A stretch of 56,548 bases of DNA from Bacteroidales bacterium UBA5197 (GTDB lineage Bacteria > Bacteroidota > Bacteroidia > Bacteroidales > Lentimicrobiaceae): positions 1 to 56,548 of the forward strand of contig DHVX01000009.1 in the NCBI GenBank assembly GCA_002412885.1, read 5' to 3'. Positions 49,609 through 56,548 of this stretch are shown here, in pieces. Every line of letters starts with the position of its first letter. Position 1 is the first letter of the stretch. The translations under genes and the position numbers were made by a program. The notes under the pieces are model-generated. The model had not been told where the DNA came from. It did no database searches and saw nothing but the letters and a program-made list of their open reading frames with translations.

Positions 49609-52128
49609 TTGACACTTGCAGATCTATCACCCGGAGAAGAAGGTATCATCACCAAAATCAGAGGCAGGGGCGCTTTTCGTAAGCGCATCATGGAGATGGG
49701 CTTTATAACCGGCAAGAAAGTGCATGTTATTCAGCGGGCACCTTTAATGGATCCGGTTGAGTACAATGTAATGGGATACAATGTTTCGCTCAGAAACAGC
49801 GATGCAGCACTGGTTGAAATTGCTTCAGAAAACGAAGAGGCATCAGCCATTGAGTTGCATTCAAACGGCAGCATGGAGGGTGATCTGATAAAGTTAAGTC
49901 CGGAACCAAGAATCAAAAAAATTCATATTGCTTTTGTTGGAAATCCGAATTCAGGAAAAACCACCATTTTTAATTATGCTTCAGGATCGAAAGAACGGGT
50001 TGGTAATTATTCCGGAGTAACCATTGATGCCAAGGAGGCTCACATCAGGCTGGGAGAATACTCTTTTATCATTACTGATTTACCCGGCACATATTCCATT
50101 AGTGCTTACAGCCCTGAAGAATTGTTTGTCAGAGATTTTATAACCGACTCGGCTCCTGATGTAGTAGTTAATATTCTGGATAGCTCCAATCTTGAACGTA
50201 ATCTTTACCTCACTACCCAACTTATCGACATGGATGTGAAAATGGTGGGTGTACTTAATATGTATGATGAACTGGAAAAATCAGGCAATAAGCTTGATCA
50301 CATCCAACTTGGAAGGCTGCTGGGAATACCTTTTGTACCAACGGTTGGGGCAAGAGGAAAAGGCGTTGAACAATTGCTTCAGAAAATTATTGATGTTTAT
50401 GAAAACAATGACAAAACCCTCAGGCACATTCACATTAACTATGGTTCCCTGATTGAACCATCGGTTACCAAAATTCAGGAACTGCTTCGCAAGCCTGAAA
50501 ATTCCATACCAATTGACAAGATTTCTACCAGATTTCTGGCACTAAAGCTTATTGAAAAAGACAGAGCCACCGAAGTGTTGACCGAGCAACTCTTCAATCA
50601 TGATGCAATCATCGCAATGGTTGATGAGCAGATCGAGGAAATCGAATCTATTTCAAATCAGGACACTGAAAGCCTGATTACTGATATGAAATATGGATTT
50701 ATCGCCGGTGCTCTTCGCGAAACCTATACTCCAAATCTGATTGTTCAGCGCAAGAACAGCGAAGTAATCGATACCATTATTACGCACAAAGTATGGGGAA
50801 TACCAATATTTATATTCTTCATGTGGCTGACTTTTTATGGCACATTCAAGATAGGCGAACACCCGATGAGTTGGATTGAATGGCTTGTCGATTTCACAGC
50901 CATACAACTTAACACCTTCCTGCCTGACGGAATGCTCAAAGATCTTTTTATACAGGGAATACTTGGTGGCATAGGCGGGGTAATTATTTTCCTTCCGAAT
51001 ATTCTGCTGCTTTACTTTTTCATTTCTCTGATGGAAGACACGGGCTATATGGCCAGGGCGGTGTTTATCATGGATAAGGCGATGCATAAAATCGGCCTTC
51101 ACGGAAAATCATTTATTCCATTACTGATGGGTTTTGGGTGCAATGTTCCGGCGATTCTCAGCACACGTATTATTGAAAGTCCCCGCGACCGGCTTATCAC
51201 CATGCTTATAAATCCTTTTATGTCTTGCAGCGCCAGATTACCGGTGTACATATTATTTATAAGTGCATTTTTTGTGAGCTATCAGGGCACAATTCTTTTT
51301 TCGATGTACTTTATCGGGGTGCTGTTGGCCATCGGGTCCGCATTGTTATTTAAAAAAGCAATTATCAAACAGCCTGATGTTCCTTTTGTGATGGAGCTGC
51401 CGCCATACCGCATGCCTACCCCTCGTGCAATCATAAAGCACATGTGGAACAGGGCTGAACAATACCTGAAAAAGATCGGAGGAGTTATTCTGGTTGCCTC
51501 AATTATCATCTGGGCTTTGGGATACTTTCCACGCGAAACAGACATGGACCACATTTATGATGCTCAAATCTCGGCTATTTCTCATGATTTCAGGAATCCG
51601 GCCAACCAGTCACAGACAGAATCTGAGGCTGGTATTCAAAATGAGGAAGAGCTGGATTTTCAAATCGTTCAGATAGAACATGAAAAGGAAAGTTACAGGC
51701 AGCTTAATTCCTACATAGGAAGGCTTGGGCACTTTGTTGAGCCAGTCATGCGGCCGTTGGGCTTCGATTGGAAAATGAGCGTCGCCATTCTAACAGGCAT
51801 TGCTGCCAAAGAAATTACTGTTGGAACTCTTGGCGTTTTATATCAGGTTGGTGAAGATGCTGATGAAACCTCTGCCTCACTGATACAAAAACTTCAACAA
51901 CAGACATATTACGATGGGCCGAAAAAAGGAGAAAAGGTTTTCACTCCGTTGGTTGCATTCAGCTTTATGTTGTTTATTCTTATTTACTTCCCTTGCGTTG
52001 CTGTGGTTGCGGCCATTAAAAAGGAATCCGGAAAATGGAAATGGGCCGCCTTTATTGTTTTCTATACCACAGGTTTGGCATATCTGGCTTCACTGATCGT
52101 ATTTCAGATAGGTAGCTTGTTCTCATGA
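49609..52128 (+). CDS. feoB: FeoA-FeoB fusion, ferrous iron transporter
   Basis: This protein of 839 residues starts at a TTG; an in-frame stop at 49594 and the position of the FeoA domain leave no better choice. Residues 1-75 are FeoA (LSPGEEGIITKIRGRG, RIMEMGFITGKKVHV). Residues ~105-270 are the FeoB G-domain, with G1 GNPNSGKT (111-118), G3 DLPG (157-160) and G4 NMYD. The remainder is the membrane channel with two gate repeats (GFGCNVPAILSTR; the other around LTGIAAKEITVGTLGVLYQ). It imports Fe(II) across the inner membrane. The stop overlaps the start of the M50-like gene by four bases (ATGA), so translation is coupled. Confidence 0.97.
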   Translation: MTLADLSPGEEGIITKIRGRGAFRKRIMEMGFITGKKVHVIQRAPLMDPVEYNVMGYNVSLRNSDAALVEIASENEEASAIELHSNGSMEGDLIKLSPEPRIKKIHIAFVGNPNSGKTTIFNYASGSKERVGNYSGVTIDAKEAHIRLGEYSFIITDLPGTYSISAYSPEELFVRDFITDSAPDVVVNILDSSNLERNLYLTTQLIDMDVKMVGVLNMYDELEKSGNKLDHIQLGRLLGIPFVPTVGARGKGVEQLLQKIIDVYENNDKTLRHIHINYGSLIEPSVTKIQELLRKPENSIPIDKISTRFLALKLIEKDRATEVLTEQLFNHDAIIAMVDEQIEEIESISNQDTESLITDMKYGFIAGALRETYTPNLIVQRKNSEVIDTIITHKVWGIPIFIFFMWLTFYGTFKIGEHPMSWIEWLVDFTAIQLNTFLPDGMLKDLFIQGILGGIGGVIIFLPNILLLYFFISLMEDTGYMARAVFIMDKAMHKIGLHGKSFIPLLMGFGCNVPAILSTRIIESPRDRLITMLINPFMSCSARLPVYILFISAFFVSYQGTILFSMYFIGVLLAIGSALLFKKAIIKQPDVPFVMELPPYRMPTPRAIIKHMWNRAEQYLKKIGGVILVASIIIWALGYFPRETDMDHIYDAQISAISHDFRNPANQSQTESEAGIQNEEELDFQIVQIEHEKESYRQLNSYIGRLGHFVEPVMRPLGFDWKMSVAILTGIAAKEITVGTLGVLYQVGEDADETSASLIQKLQQQTYYDGPKKGEKVFTPLVAFSFMLFILIYFPCVAVVAAIKKESGKWKWAAFIVFYTTGLAYLASLIVFQIGSLFS

Positions 52129-52832
52129 CCGGAATAATAACTTATCTGGAAGGGACAGATCCGGCAATTTTGTTTTATGCCGTTCTTCTCTTGGCTTTTG
52201 TTCTTTTGCGGATTCCCGTATTGAACAATTACTTCAGAACATTGAATACTTTGCTGCATGAAAGCGGCCATGCGCTTATGGCAATTCTGCTGAGCGGCGA
52301 AGCCCTTGAAATTAAACTCAACAGCAATACCTCCGGATCTGCCCTCACCCGAACCAATTCAAAAGGAAAAGCATTCCTGATTTCCTTCTCGGGATACCCG
52401 GCTGCATCTCTTGGTTCTTTTGGCCTGCTTGCACTGGCAGTCAATCAACACTACTCTGCAGGTTTCCTTATTCTGGTTTCAATTGCGATAATCAATCTTA
52501 TCGTTTTTATCAGAAATTCTTACGGAATTTTCTGGCTGATTACTTTTATTCTGTTGATGTTGCTGGCAAACTGGTATGCACACTCAATAGTCGCTTCAAT
52601 CTTTTATCTTTTTATTAGTCTTATTGCTTTTATTGAAGGGATAACTTCGGCTGCCGGAATTGTTATATTGGGATTTACCAAACCTTCAAAAGCAGGTGAC
52701 TTATCCAATATGGCCAAAATGTCGAAAATACCGGCATTCTTCTGGGCTTTGATTATGGCTGTAGTGGTTGGTGTTATCTCATGGTTTACAATCAGCAAAT
52801 ATTTTCCTCCGATTTCTCAACTATTTACTTAA
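52125..52832 (+). CDS. M50-type membrane metallopeptidase-like protein in the feo operon
   Basis: This protein of 235 residues has six or so membrane helices. TLLHESGHALMAILLSGE carries the zinc motif HExxH (H45-E46-S47-G48-H49) at the membrane edge, the hallmark of the M50/M50B intramembrane peptidases. A later conserved Asp or NPDG motif is not obvious: FSGYPAASLGSFGLL is the nearest Gly-Pro-like segment, and SIAIINLIVFIRNSYG could supply the third ligand. It overlaps feoB by four bases and is followed 31 bp later by the FeoB-associated gene. It may process or regulate the iron transporter, but catalytic competence is unproven. Confidence 0.75.
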   Translation: MTGIITYLEGTDPAILFYAVLLLAFVLLRIPVLNNYFRTLNTLLHESGHALMAILLSGEALEIKLNSNTSGSALTRTNSKGKAFLISFSGYPAASLGSFGLLALAVNQHYSAGFLILVSIAIINLIVFIRNSYGIFWLITFILLMLLANWYAHSIVASIFYLFISLIAFIEGITSAAGIVILGFTKPSKAGDLSNMAKMSKIPAFFWALIMAVVVGVISWFTISKYFPPISQLFT

Positions 52833-52863
52833 TTATATGTTCATCTATCAAACTCTCTGAACC

Positions 52864-53088
52864 ATGGCTGAATATCAGGAACTAGTTGTACTTGCGATTA
52901 CCGGAATTGCTTTTGCAGTTGCCGGAGTAAAAATATACCGGAAATTTACCGATCCGCTCAAAGGCTGTTCGGGTTGTGCATCTGATTGTTCAGGGTGTCA
53001 GCTTCAGGACCTGAAAAAGGAAATTGAAGATAACAAGAAGAAAAAAGAATCGGCTGAAACCATAAAAATAAGCCAGCTGAAAGCTTAA
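52864..53088 (+). CDS. FeoB-associated Cys-rich membrane protein
   Basis: This protein of 74 residues has an N-terminal membrane helix (residues ~7-24, LVVLAITGIAFAVAGVKIY). A cytosolic Cys cluster, GCSGCASDCSGCQL, is followed by a Lys/Glu-rich tail. This is the FeoB_associated family (sometimes compared with FeoC), found next to feoB in many Firmicutes and Bacteroidota. The four cysteines could bind iron or an Fe-S cluster and sense or deliver iron. It is part of the feo cluster. Confidence 0.9.
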   Translation: MAEYQELVVLAITGIAFAVAGVKIYRKFTDPLKGCSGCASDCSGCQLQDLKKEIEDNKKKKESAETIKISQLKA

Positions 53089-53140
53089 AGTTTCTATATT
53101 TAACGCTGAATTCAGCACACAAATCAGAAAATTATTTTAT

Positions 53141-53503
53141 ATGGTTAACAAACAGGCGTTTACTGACACTTTTCAATATTTTGACAAAGCAGTGATTATT
53201 GAAATCATAGATATTTTTATTGATGAAAGCCCCGAAAGGTTAATTGTTCTCGAACAAAACATCAATGAAGCCAATTTTGATAAACTCAGGTTTAATGCAC
53301 ACAGCCTGAAAGGAGTTGTTGCAAATTTTGCCGCTCCGGCAGCCGTTGAGAAAATTAAAGTTTTCGAAAGAACCGCTGCGGAACTCGTTGAAACAGAAGG
53401 TGCCGGGTTCAACAAAGAAGATATGCTATCAAGTCTGGCAACCATCAAGCAAATGGTTTTTGAAATGATTGAAGATCTTAAAGAAATCAAGGCTGAGTCC
53501 TGA
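53141..53503 (+). CDS. Stand-alone Hpt (histidine phosphotransfer) protein
   Basis: This protein of 120 residues is an all-helical four-helix bundle. The phospho-acceptor motif is AHSLKG, with H54, K57 and G58, in the expected helix. The N-terminus (DKAVIIEIIDIFIDESPERL) is the usual first helix. It relays phosphate between a hybrid kinase receiver and a downstream receiver. No cognate kinase is adjacent. It follows the feo cluster by 52 bp on the same strand, but its link to iron uptake is uncertain. The two kinases and two receivers elsewhere in the window are possible partners. Confidence 0.92.
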   Translation: MVNKQAFTDTFQYFDKAVIIEIIDIFIDESPERLIVLEQNINEANFDKLRFNAHSLKGVVANFAAPAAVEKIKVFERTAAELVETEGAGFNKEDMLSSLATIKQMVFEMIEDLKEIKAES

Positions 53504-53530
53504 TCAATTCAAATGTGATTTTCCTAAACG

Positions 53531-53566
53531 AAAAGAGCACCGAAATCAGGCTTTCAGTGCTCTTTT
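53531..53566. terminator. Bidirectional terminator between hpt and the TPR gene
   Basis: AAAAGAGCAC (53531-53540) pairs with GTGCTCTTTT (53557-53566); the loop has further pairing (GAAA/TTTC). Flanking A and T tracts on both sides let it serve the convergent genes that end at 53503 and 53584. Confidence 0.9.
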
Positions 53567-53583
53567 CCTATTACAAAAGCAGA

Positions 53584-54636
53584 TTATTTTCCTTCTGAAG
53601 CATCAAGCCGGTTCAATCCCCTTATGGTCTTCTCATCATTTACCTGCAATCTGAGCACTTTTTCATATTCCGTTCTGGCAGCCTTTCTATCGCCAAGCAA
53701 TTCGTATGAAAGCGCACGATTATAGTAAGCATCAGCATAATCTGAATCAAGTTCGATGGCTTTAGAAAACGATTCAATGGCCTGAAGGTAATCGGTTTTG
53801 TATACCAGGAAAACATATCCTTTGTTGTAATGTGCAAGTTTATTGGATGGATCGATCAAAAGTATTTCCCCATAAGTTCCAAGGGCTTTGTCGGGGTCAC
53901 CGTTCTCCTGATAATGCATAGCCAGTATGTATAAAGGATCGGGGCTGTCAGGTCGCAGGGAAGCAGCATTTCGAAGGTAGTCAATTGCCAGTCGGTTTCT
54001 TTGCAGCGAAAACAAAATACCGAGTTGTTTGAGGGCTTCATAATGATCCTGCTTTTTTGCTATGGCCATCTGATAGTTATCAATAGCTTTCAGTGTATCG
54101 CCCATCTCTTCATTGGCAAGCCCGCTGATAAAAAATGCTTCTGCATTATTCGGATCCTTTCGTAGTCCATCACGCAATGCATTGAATGTTTGTTTGTAGT
54201 CGCTCATTGTAAGGTAAATGCGCGCCATTTTCACATCATAAGCCCCCACATCAGGTGACAATTCACGGGCTTTCTTGATGGCATCCAGTGAGCGCTGCAT
54301 CTTCCCGTCATACATGTATGCATCAGATAATGTGGAATATATTTCGGGGTCTTTTTCGTTGATGGTAAGTGCGGAATTTAAATCCTGAAGTGCTTCATTG
54401 GGCATGTTATTTCGTGCGAAATATCCGGCTCTTTCCAGATAAGGAGCAACCGTACCCGGAGCCTGAGCAACCCTGGCATTCAAAAGTGTAAGTTCATCAG
54501 AGACAGAATCAGATGTAACCGTTGCAGTATTTTCATTGTTTGAATGCTCTTGTCTGTGGCAACTGCTTGTAATTACAGCTGTTAGTAATACAAGAATGAT
54601 CAGGGATACGAAATTTTGCTTGTAAGAAAAGTACAT
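53584..54636 (-). CDS. TPR-repeat lipoprotein
   Basis: This protein of 350 residues has a lipoprotein signal (LIILVLLTAVITSSC, lipobox TSSC). Seven to eight tetratricopeptide repeats follow, with consensus words such as APYLERAGYFARNNMPNEALQDLNSALTINE, PEIYSTLSDAYMYDGKMQRSLDAIKKA, AEAFFISGLANEEMGDTLKAIDNYQMAI and ADAYYNRALSYELLGDRKAARTEYEKVL. The regular 34-residue spacing indicates a superhelical protein-binding scaffold. It is probably attached to the inner leaflet of the outer membrane. No partner is evident. Confidence 0.88.
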   Translation of the reverse strand: MYFSYKQNFVSLIILVLLTAVITSSCHRQEHSNNENTATVTSDSVSDELTLLNARVAQAPGTVAPYLERAGYFARNNMPNEALQDLNSALTINEKDPEIYSTLSDAYMYDGKMQRSLDAIKKARELSPDVGAYDVKMARIYLTMSDYKQTFNALRDGLRKDPNNAEAFFISGLANEEMGDTLKAIDNYQMAIAKKQDHYEALKQLGILFSLQRNRLAIDYLRNAASLRPDSPDPLYILAMHYQENGDPDKALGTYGEILLIDPSNKLAHYNKGYVFLVYKTDYLQAIESFSKAIELDSDYADAYYNRALSYELLGDRKAARTEYEKVLRLQVNDEKTIRGLNRLDASEGK

Positions 54637-54681
54637 GATTGAACGGGAGATTATTAGTATTCAGTGCAAAGTTAATTAAAA

Positions 54682-54710
54682 ACAGCCCTCACCTGAAAGG
54701 CGAGAGCCGT
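54682..54710 (-). terminator. Intrinsic terminator of recA
   Basis: ACAGCCCTCACC (54682-54693) and GGCGAGAGCCGT (54699-54710) pair over 12 positions, three as G-T, with a TGAAA loop. On the minus strand the stem is followed by TTTTT. Confidence 0.75.
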
Positions 54711-54749
54711 TTATGCTTCATCTGTTTGAAAAACCGGTCGCTACAACTA

Positions 54750-55760
54750 TTATTTTGCAGCCATAGCAGCACGAACCAGCTTCTCAAGTTCGTCAGATAG
54801 TTCCGGGTTGTCCAATAACAATTTCTTGACACCATCGCGCCCCTGACCAAGTTTGGTATCGCCATAACTAAACCATGAACCACTCTTTTTAATGATGTTA
54901 TAGTCCACACCGAGATCAACAATTTCTCCGGTTTTTGAAATTCCTTCACCAAAGATCATATCAAATTCAGCCTGACGAAAAGGAGGAGCTACTTTATTTT
55001 TCACAACTTTAACCCTCACCCTGTTTCCGATTGCACTATCGTTGTCCTTTATCTGGCTGATGCGCCTGATATCGAGGCGAACAGATGCGTAGAATTTAAG
55101 GGCATTACCACCGGTGGTGGTTTCAGGATTGCCAAACATTACGCCGATTTTTTCGCGCAACTGATTAATAAAAATGCAGCAACAACCTGTTTTACTAATG
55201 GTTGAAGTGAGTTTCCGAAGTGCCTGCGACATAAGACGGGCATGAAGACCAACTTTTGAGTCGCCCATTTCACCTTCGATCTCACTACGGGGAGTAAGTG
55301 CAGCTACAGAGTCAATGACAATAATATCAATTGCACCTGAACGGATAAGGTTTTCGGTTATCTCAAGGGCCTGCTCACCATTGTCGGGTTGCGAAACCAG
55401 CAAATCGTCGATATTTACACCAAGTTTTTGGGCATAAAACCTGTCGAATGCATGCTCTGCATCAATAAAAGCAGCAATTCCACCCTGGCGCTGCGACTCA
55501 GCAATTGCATGCAGGGCAAGGGTAGTTTTTCCTGATGACTCAGGTCCGTAAATTTCAACCACGCGGCCTTTGGGCAGACCTTTTACGCCTAATGCGGCAT
55601 CAAGGGCGATTGAACCAGTGGAGATACTTGGCATATCCTCAATCTGAGTCCCTCCCAATTTCATAACGGTTCCTTTACCATAAGATTTCTCAATCTTGTC
55701 GAGTGTTAACTGTAAGGCTTTAAGCTTTTCCAGATTATCTTCTTTCTGTTCTTTACTCAT
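54750..55760 (-). CDS. recA: Recombinase RecA
   Basis: This protein of 336 residues has a Walker A GPESSGKTT, Walker B IIVIDSVAAL and the DNA-binding loops, including L2 with GVMFGNPETTTGG. NALKFYASVRLDIRR and KVVKNKVAPPF are family words. RecA drives homologous pairing and LexA-type SOS induction. It is slightly shorter than the E. coli protein because the acidic C-terminal tail is reduced. It is divergent from bcp. No LexA-type box was recognised in the 268-bp gap. Confidence 0.98.
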   Translation of the reverse strand: MSKEQKEDNLEKLKALQLTLDKIEKSYGKGTVMKLGGTQIEDMPSISTGSIALDAALGVKGLPKGRVVEIYGPESSGKTTLALHAIAESQRQGGIAAFIDAEHAFDRFYAQKLGVNIDDLLVSQPDNGEQALEITENLIRSGAIDIIVIDSVAALTPRSEIEGEMGDSKVGLHARLMSQALRKLTSTISKTGCCCIFINQLREKIGVMFGNPETTTGGNALKFYASVRLDIRRISQIKDNDSAIGNRVRVKVVKNKVAPPFRQAEFDMIFGEGISKTGEIVDLGVDYNIIKKSGSWFSYGDTKLGQGRDGVKKLLLDNPELSDELEKLVRAAMAAK

Positions 55761-56028
55761 ATTGCTTTGATTTTCAATTAATGATATTTTTTATACATTG
55801 AATATCAAAATTACTAAAATGATTGATTGTATATTTTGTGCGCTGCAAATAGTTATTAACATACCACAGCAATAAGCAGATTATCAGGATTAAAGAGAAT
55901 TTCTTACATCTATTGTCAGGTAAATAAGATAAGATTCTGACAAAAAATATCAGGTTTGGGTGAACCTATCTCAATAGCACTTGTTTAGGAGTTACCAACT
56001 TATAGTTAAACAAAAAAAACTAAAACAT
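55761..56028. other. Divergent recA-bcp intergenic region
   Basis: This AT-rich region has no open frame. The bcp frame stays open upstream to 55981 without homology. No SOS or peroxide operator could be recognised by eye. Confidence 0.3.
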
Positions 56029-56481
56029 ATGACAGCATTAAAAACCGGAGACAAAGCGCCGGATTTTACCGGCAAAGATCAAAAAGGCAATGAAATCAGC
56101 CTTACAAGCTTAAAAGGAAACAAGGTTGTTCTTTACTTTTATCCAAAGGATGACACCCCAGGCTGTACAGCACAAGCATGCAGCCTCCGCGATAACTATG
56201 AGGCACTGATCAGCGCCGGATATCGTGTAATCGGAGTGAGTCCCGACAGTGAAAAATCGCACGTTAAATTCGCCGAAAAATATGATTTACCTTTTCCGCT
56301 CCTTGCAGATACGGATAAGAAAATCGCGAATGATTATGGTGTGTGGGGACGTAAGAAATTTATGGGCAAGGAGTACGACGGAGTTATTCGTACAACTGTT
56401 ATTATTGATGCAGAAGGTGTTATTTCTGAAGTAATTGAGAAAGTTGACACCAAGAATCACGCAAACCAGATTCTGGGATAA
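56029..56481 (+). CDS. bcp: Thioredoxin-dependent thiol peroxidase (BCP/PrxQ)
   Basis: From ATG 56029 the protein has 150 residues. The PrxQ signature is complete: DTPGCTAQACSLRD with peroxidatic C44 and resolving C49, five residues apart. It has GDKAPDFTGKDQKGNEISL near the start and the trailing ADTDKKIANDYGVWGRKKFMGKEYDGVIRTTVIID. It reduces hydrogen and organic peroxides with thioredoxin. The upstream codons from 55981 are not homologous, so the downstream ATG is chosen. A GGAGG word after its stop (about 56535) may be the ribosome site of a gene beyond the window. Confidence 0.96.
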   Translation: MTALKTGDKAPDFTGKDQKGNEISLTSLKGNKVVLYFYPKDDTPGCTAQACSLRDNYEALISAGYRVIGVSPDSEKSHVKFAEKYDLPFPLLADTDKKIANDYGVWGRKKFMGKEYDGVIRTTVIIDAEGVISEVIEKVDTKNHANQILG

Positions 56482-56548
56482 TACTGCGAATTAATTTTCA
56501 GTTCTAATTTTTCTAAAATATAAAAAATCGAGTAGGAGGAAAATAAAA

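Noticed and set aside
53600..53640. tRNA-like GGTTCAATCCC word
   Set aside because: It is within the TPR gene, with no acceptor or anticodon stems; no tRNA gene could be supported anywhere in the window.

Overview
The window comes from the chromosome of a Bacteroidota bacterium, most likely of the Bacteroidales type. The evidence is the recurrent -7 promoter box TAnnTTTG a few bases ahead of many start codons, the near absence of Shine-Dalgarno sequences, secreted proteins with type IX secretion (T9SS) C-terminal sorting domains, an S16 ribosomal protein with a long low-complexity tail, and typical Bacteroidota families such as DUF5063, the FeoA-FeoB fusion, a Cat1-type CoA-transferase and a 685-residue-class transketolase. 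No rRNA, tRNA, CRISPR array, complete insertion sequence or prophage was seen.

Layout. 1-1.3 kb: a scrap of an alpha-amylase/branching-enzyme gene abuts a flavoprotein gene that has lost its C-terminus, with a short inverted duplication at the junction. This looks like an assembly chimera or a rearrangement breakpoint. 1.5-5.4 kb: a sigma54-type response regulator converging on a hybrid histidine kinase. 5.6-11 kb: envelope and secreted proteins, a metallo-hydrolase, a YdeI-family protein and a TolB-like propeller. 11.4-27.7 kb: mostly housekeeping genes (transketolase, guaA, a LysM/receptor-like protein, rpsP-rimM, ilvA, rmuC, sua5, a perR-dps-peroxiredoxin oxidative-stress cluster and nfo). 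28-31.6 kb: a T9SS cargo protein and a second two-component pair. 31.9-36.7 kb: an accessory island of small lipoproteins, a SUKH-like protein, a small membrane protein, an unknown protein and a GNAT acetyltransferase, separated by repeated promoter-like modules and a repeated ~60-bp spacer. 36.7-38.6 kb: two secreted proteins, the second with an Lcl/DUF1566-type C-terminus whose last ~40 codons look like a diversity-generating retroelement target, followed by hairpins and a gene-free structured stretch. 38.6-48.7 kb: a DUF481 protein, a CoA-transferase, an AcuI-like reductase, an SBF transporter, trmD, rplS, a POTRA/beta-barrel protein and a GreA-like protein. 48.9-53.5 kb: DUF5063 and an iron-uptake cluster (FeoAB fusion, M50-type membrane protease, FeoB-associated Cys-rich protein), then a free Hpt protein. 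53.6-56.5 kb: a TPR lipoprotein, recA and bcp.

Functional links. perR, dps and the peroxiredoxin form one peroxide/iron defence unit. The feo genes bring in ferrous iron. The DNA repair and protection genes rmuC, nfo and recA are scattered. Two kinases, two response regulators and a stand-alone Hpt protein could share phosphotransfer. The classic rpsP-rimM-trmD-rplS operon is split into two parts 25 kb apart, each part with its own TAnnTTTG-like promoter.

The most notable unexplained signals are a seven-copy family of ~67-bp intergenic hairpin elements (GTCAGSGCTTGACT...AGTCAAACCCTGAC), the possible retroelement-diversified tail at 38.03-38.16 kb, and the repeated modules of the 32-36.7 kb island.
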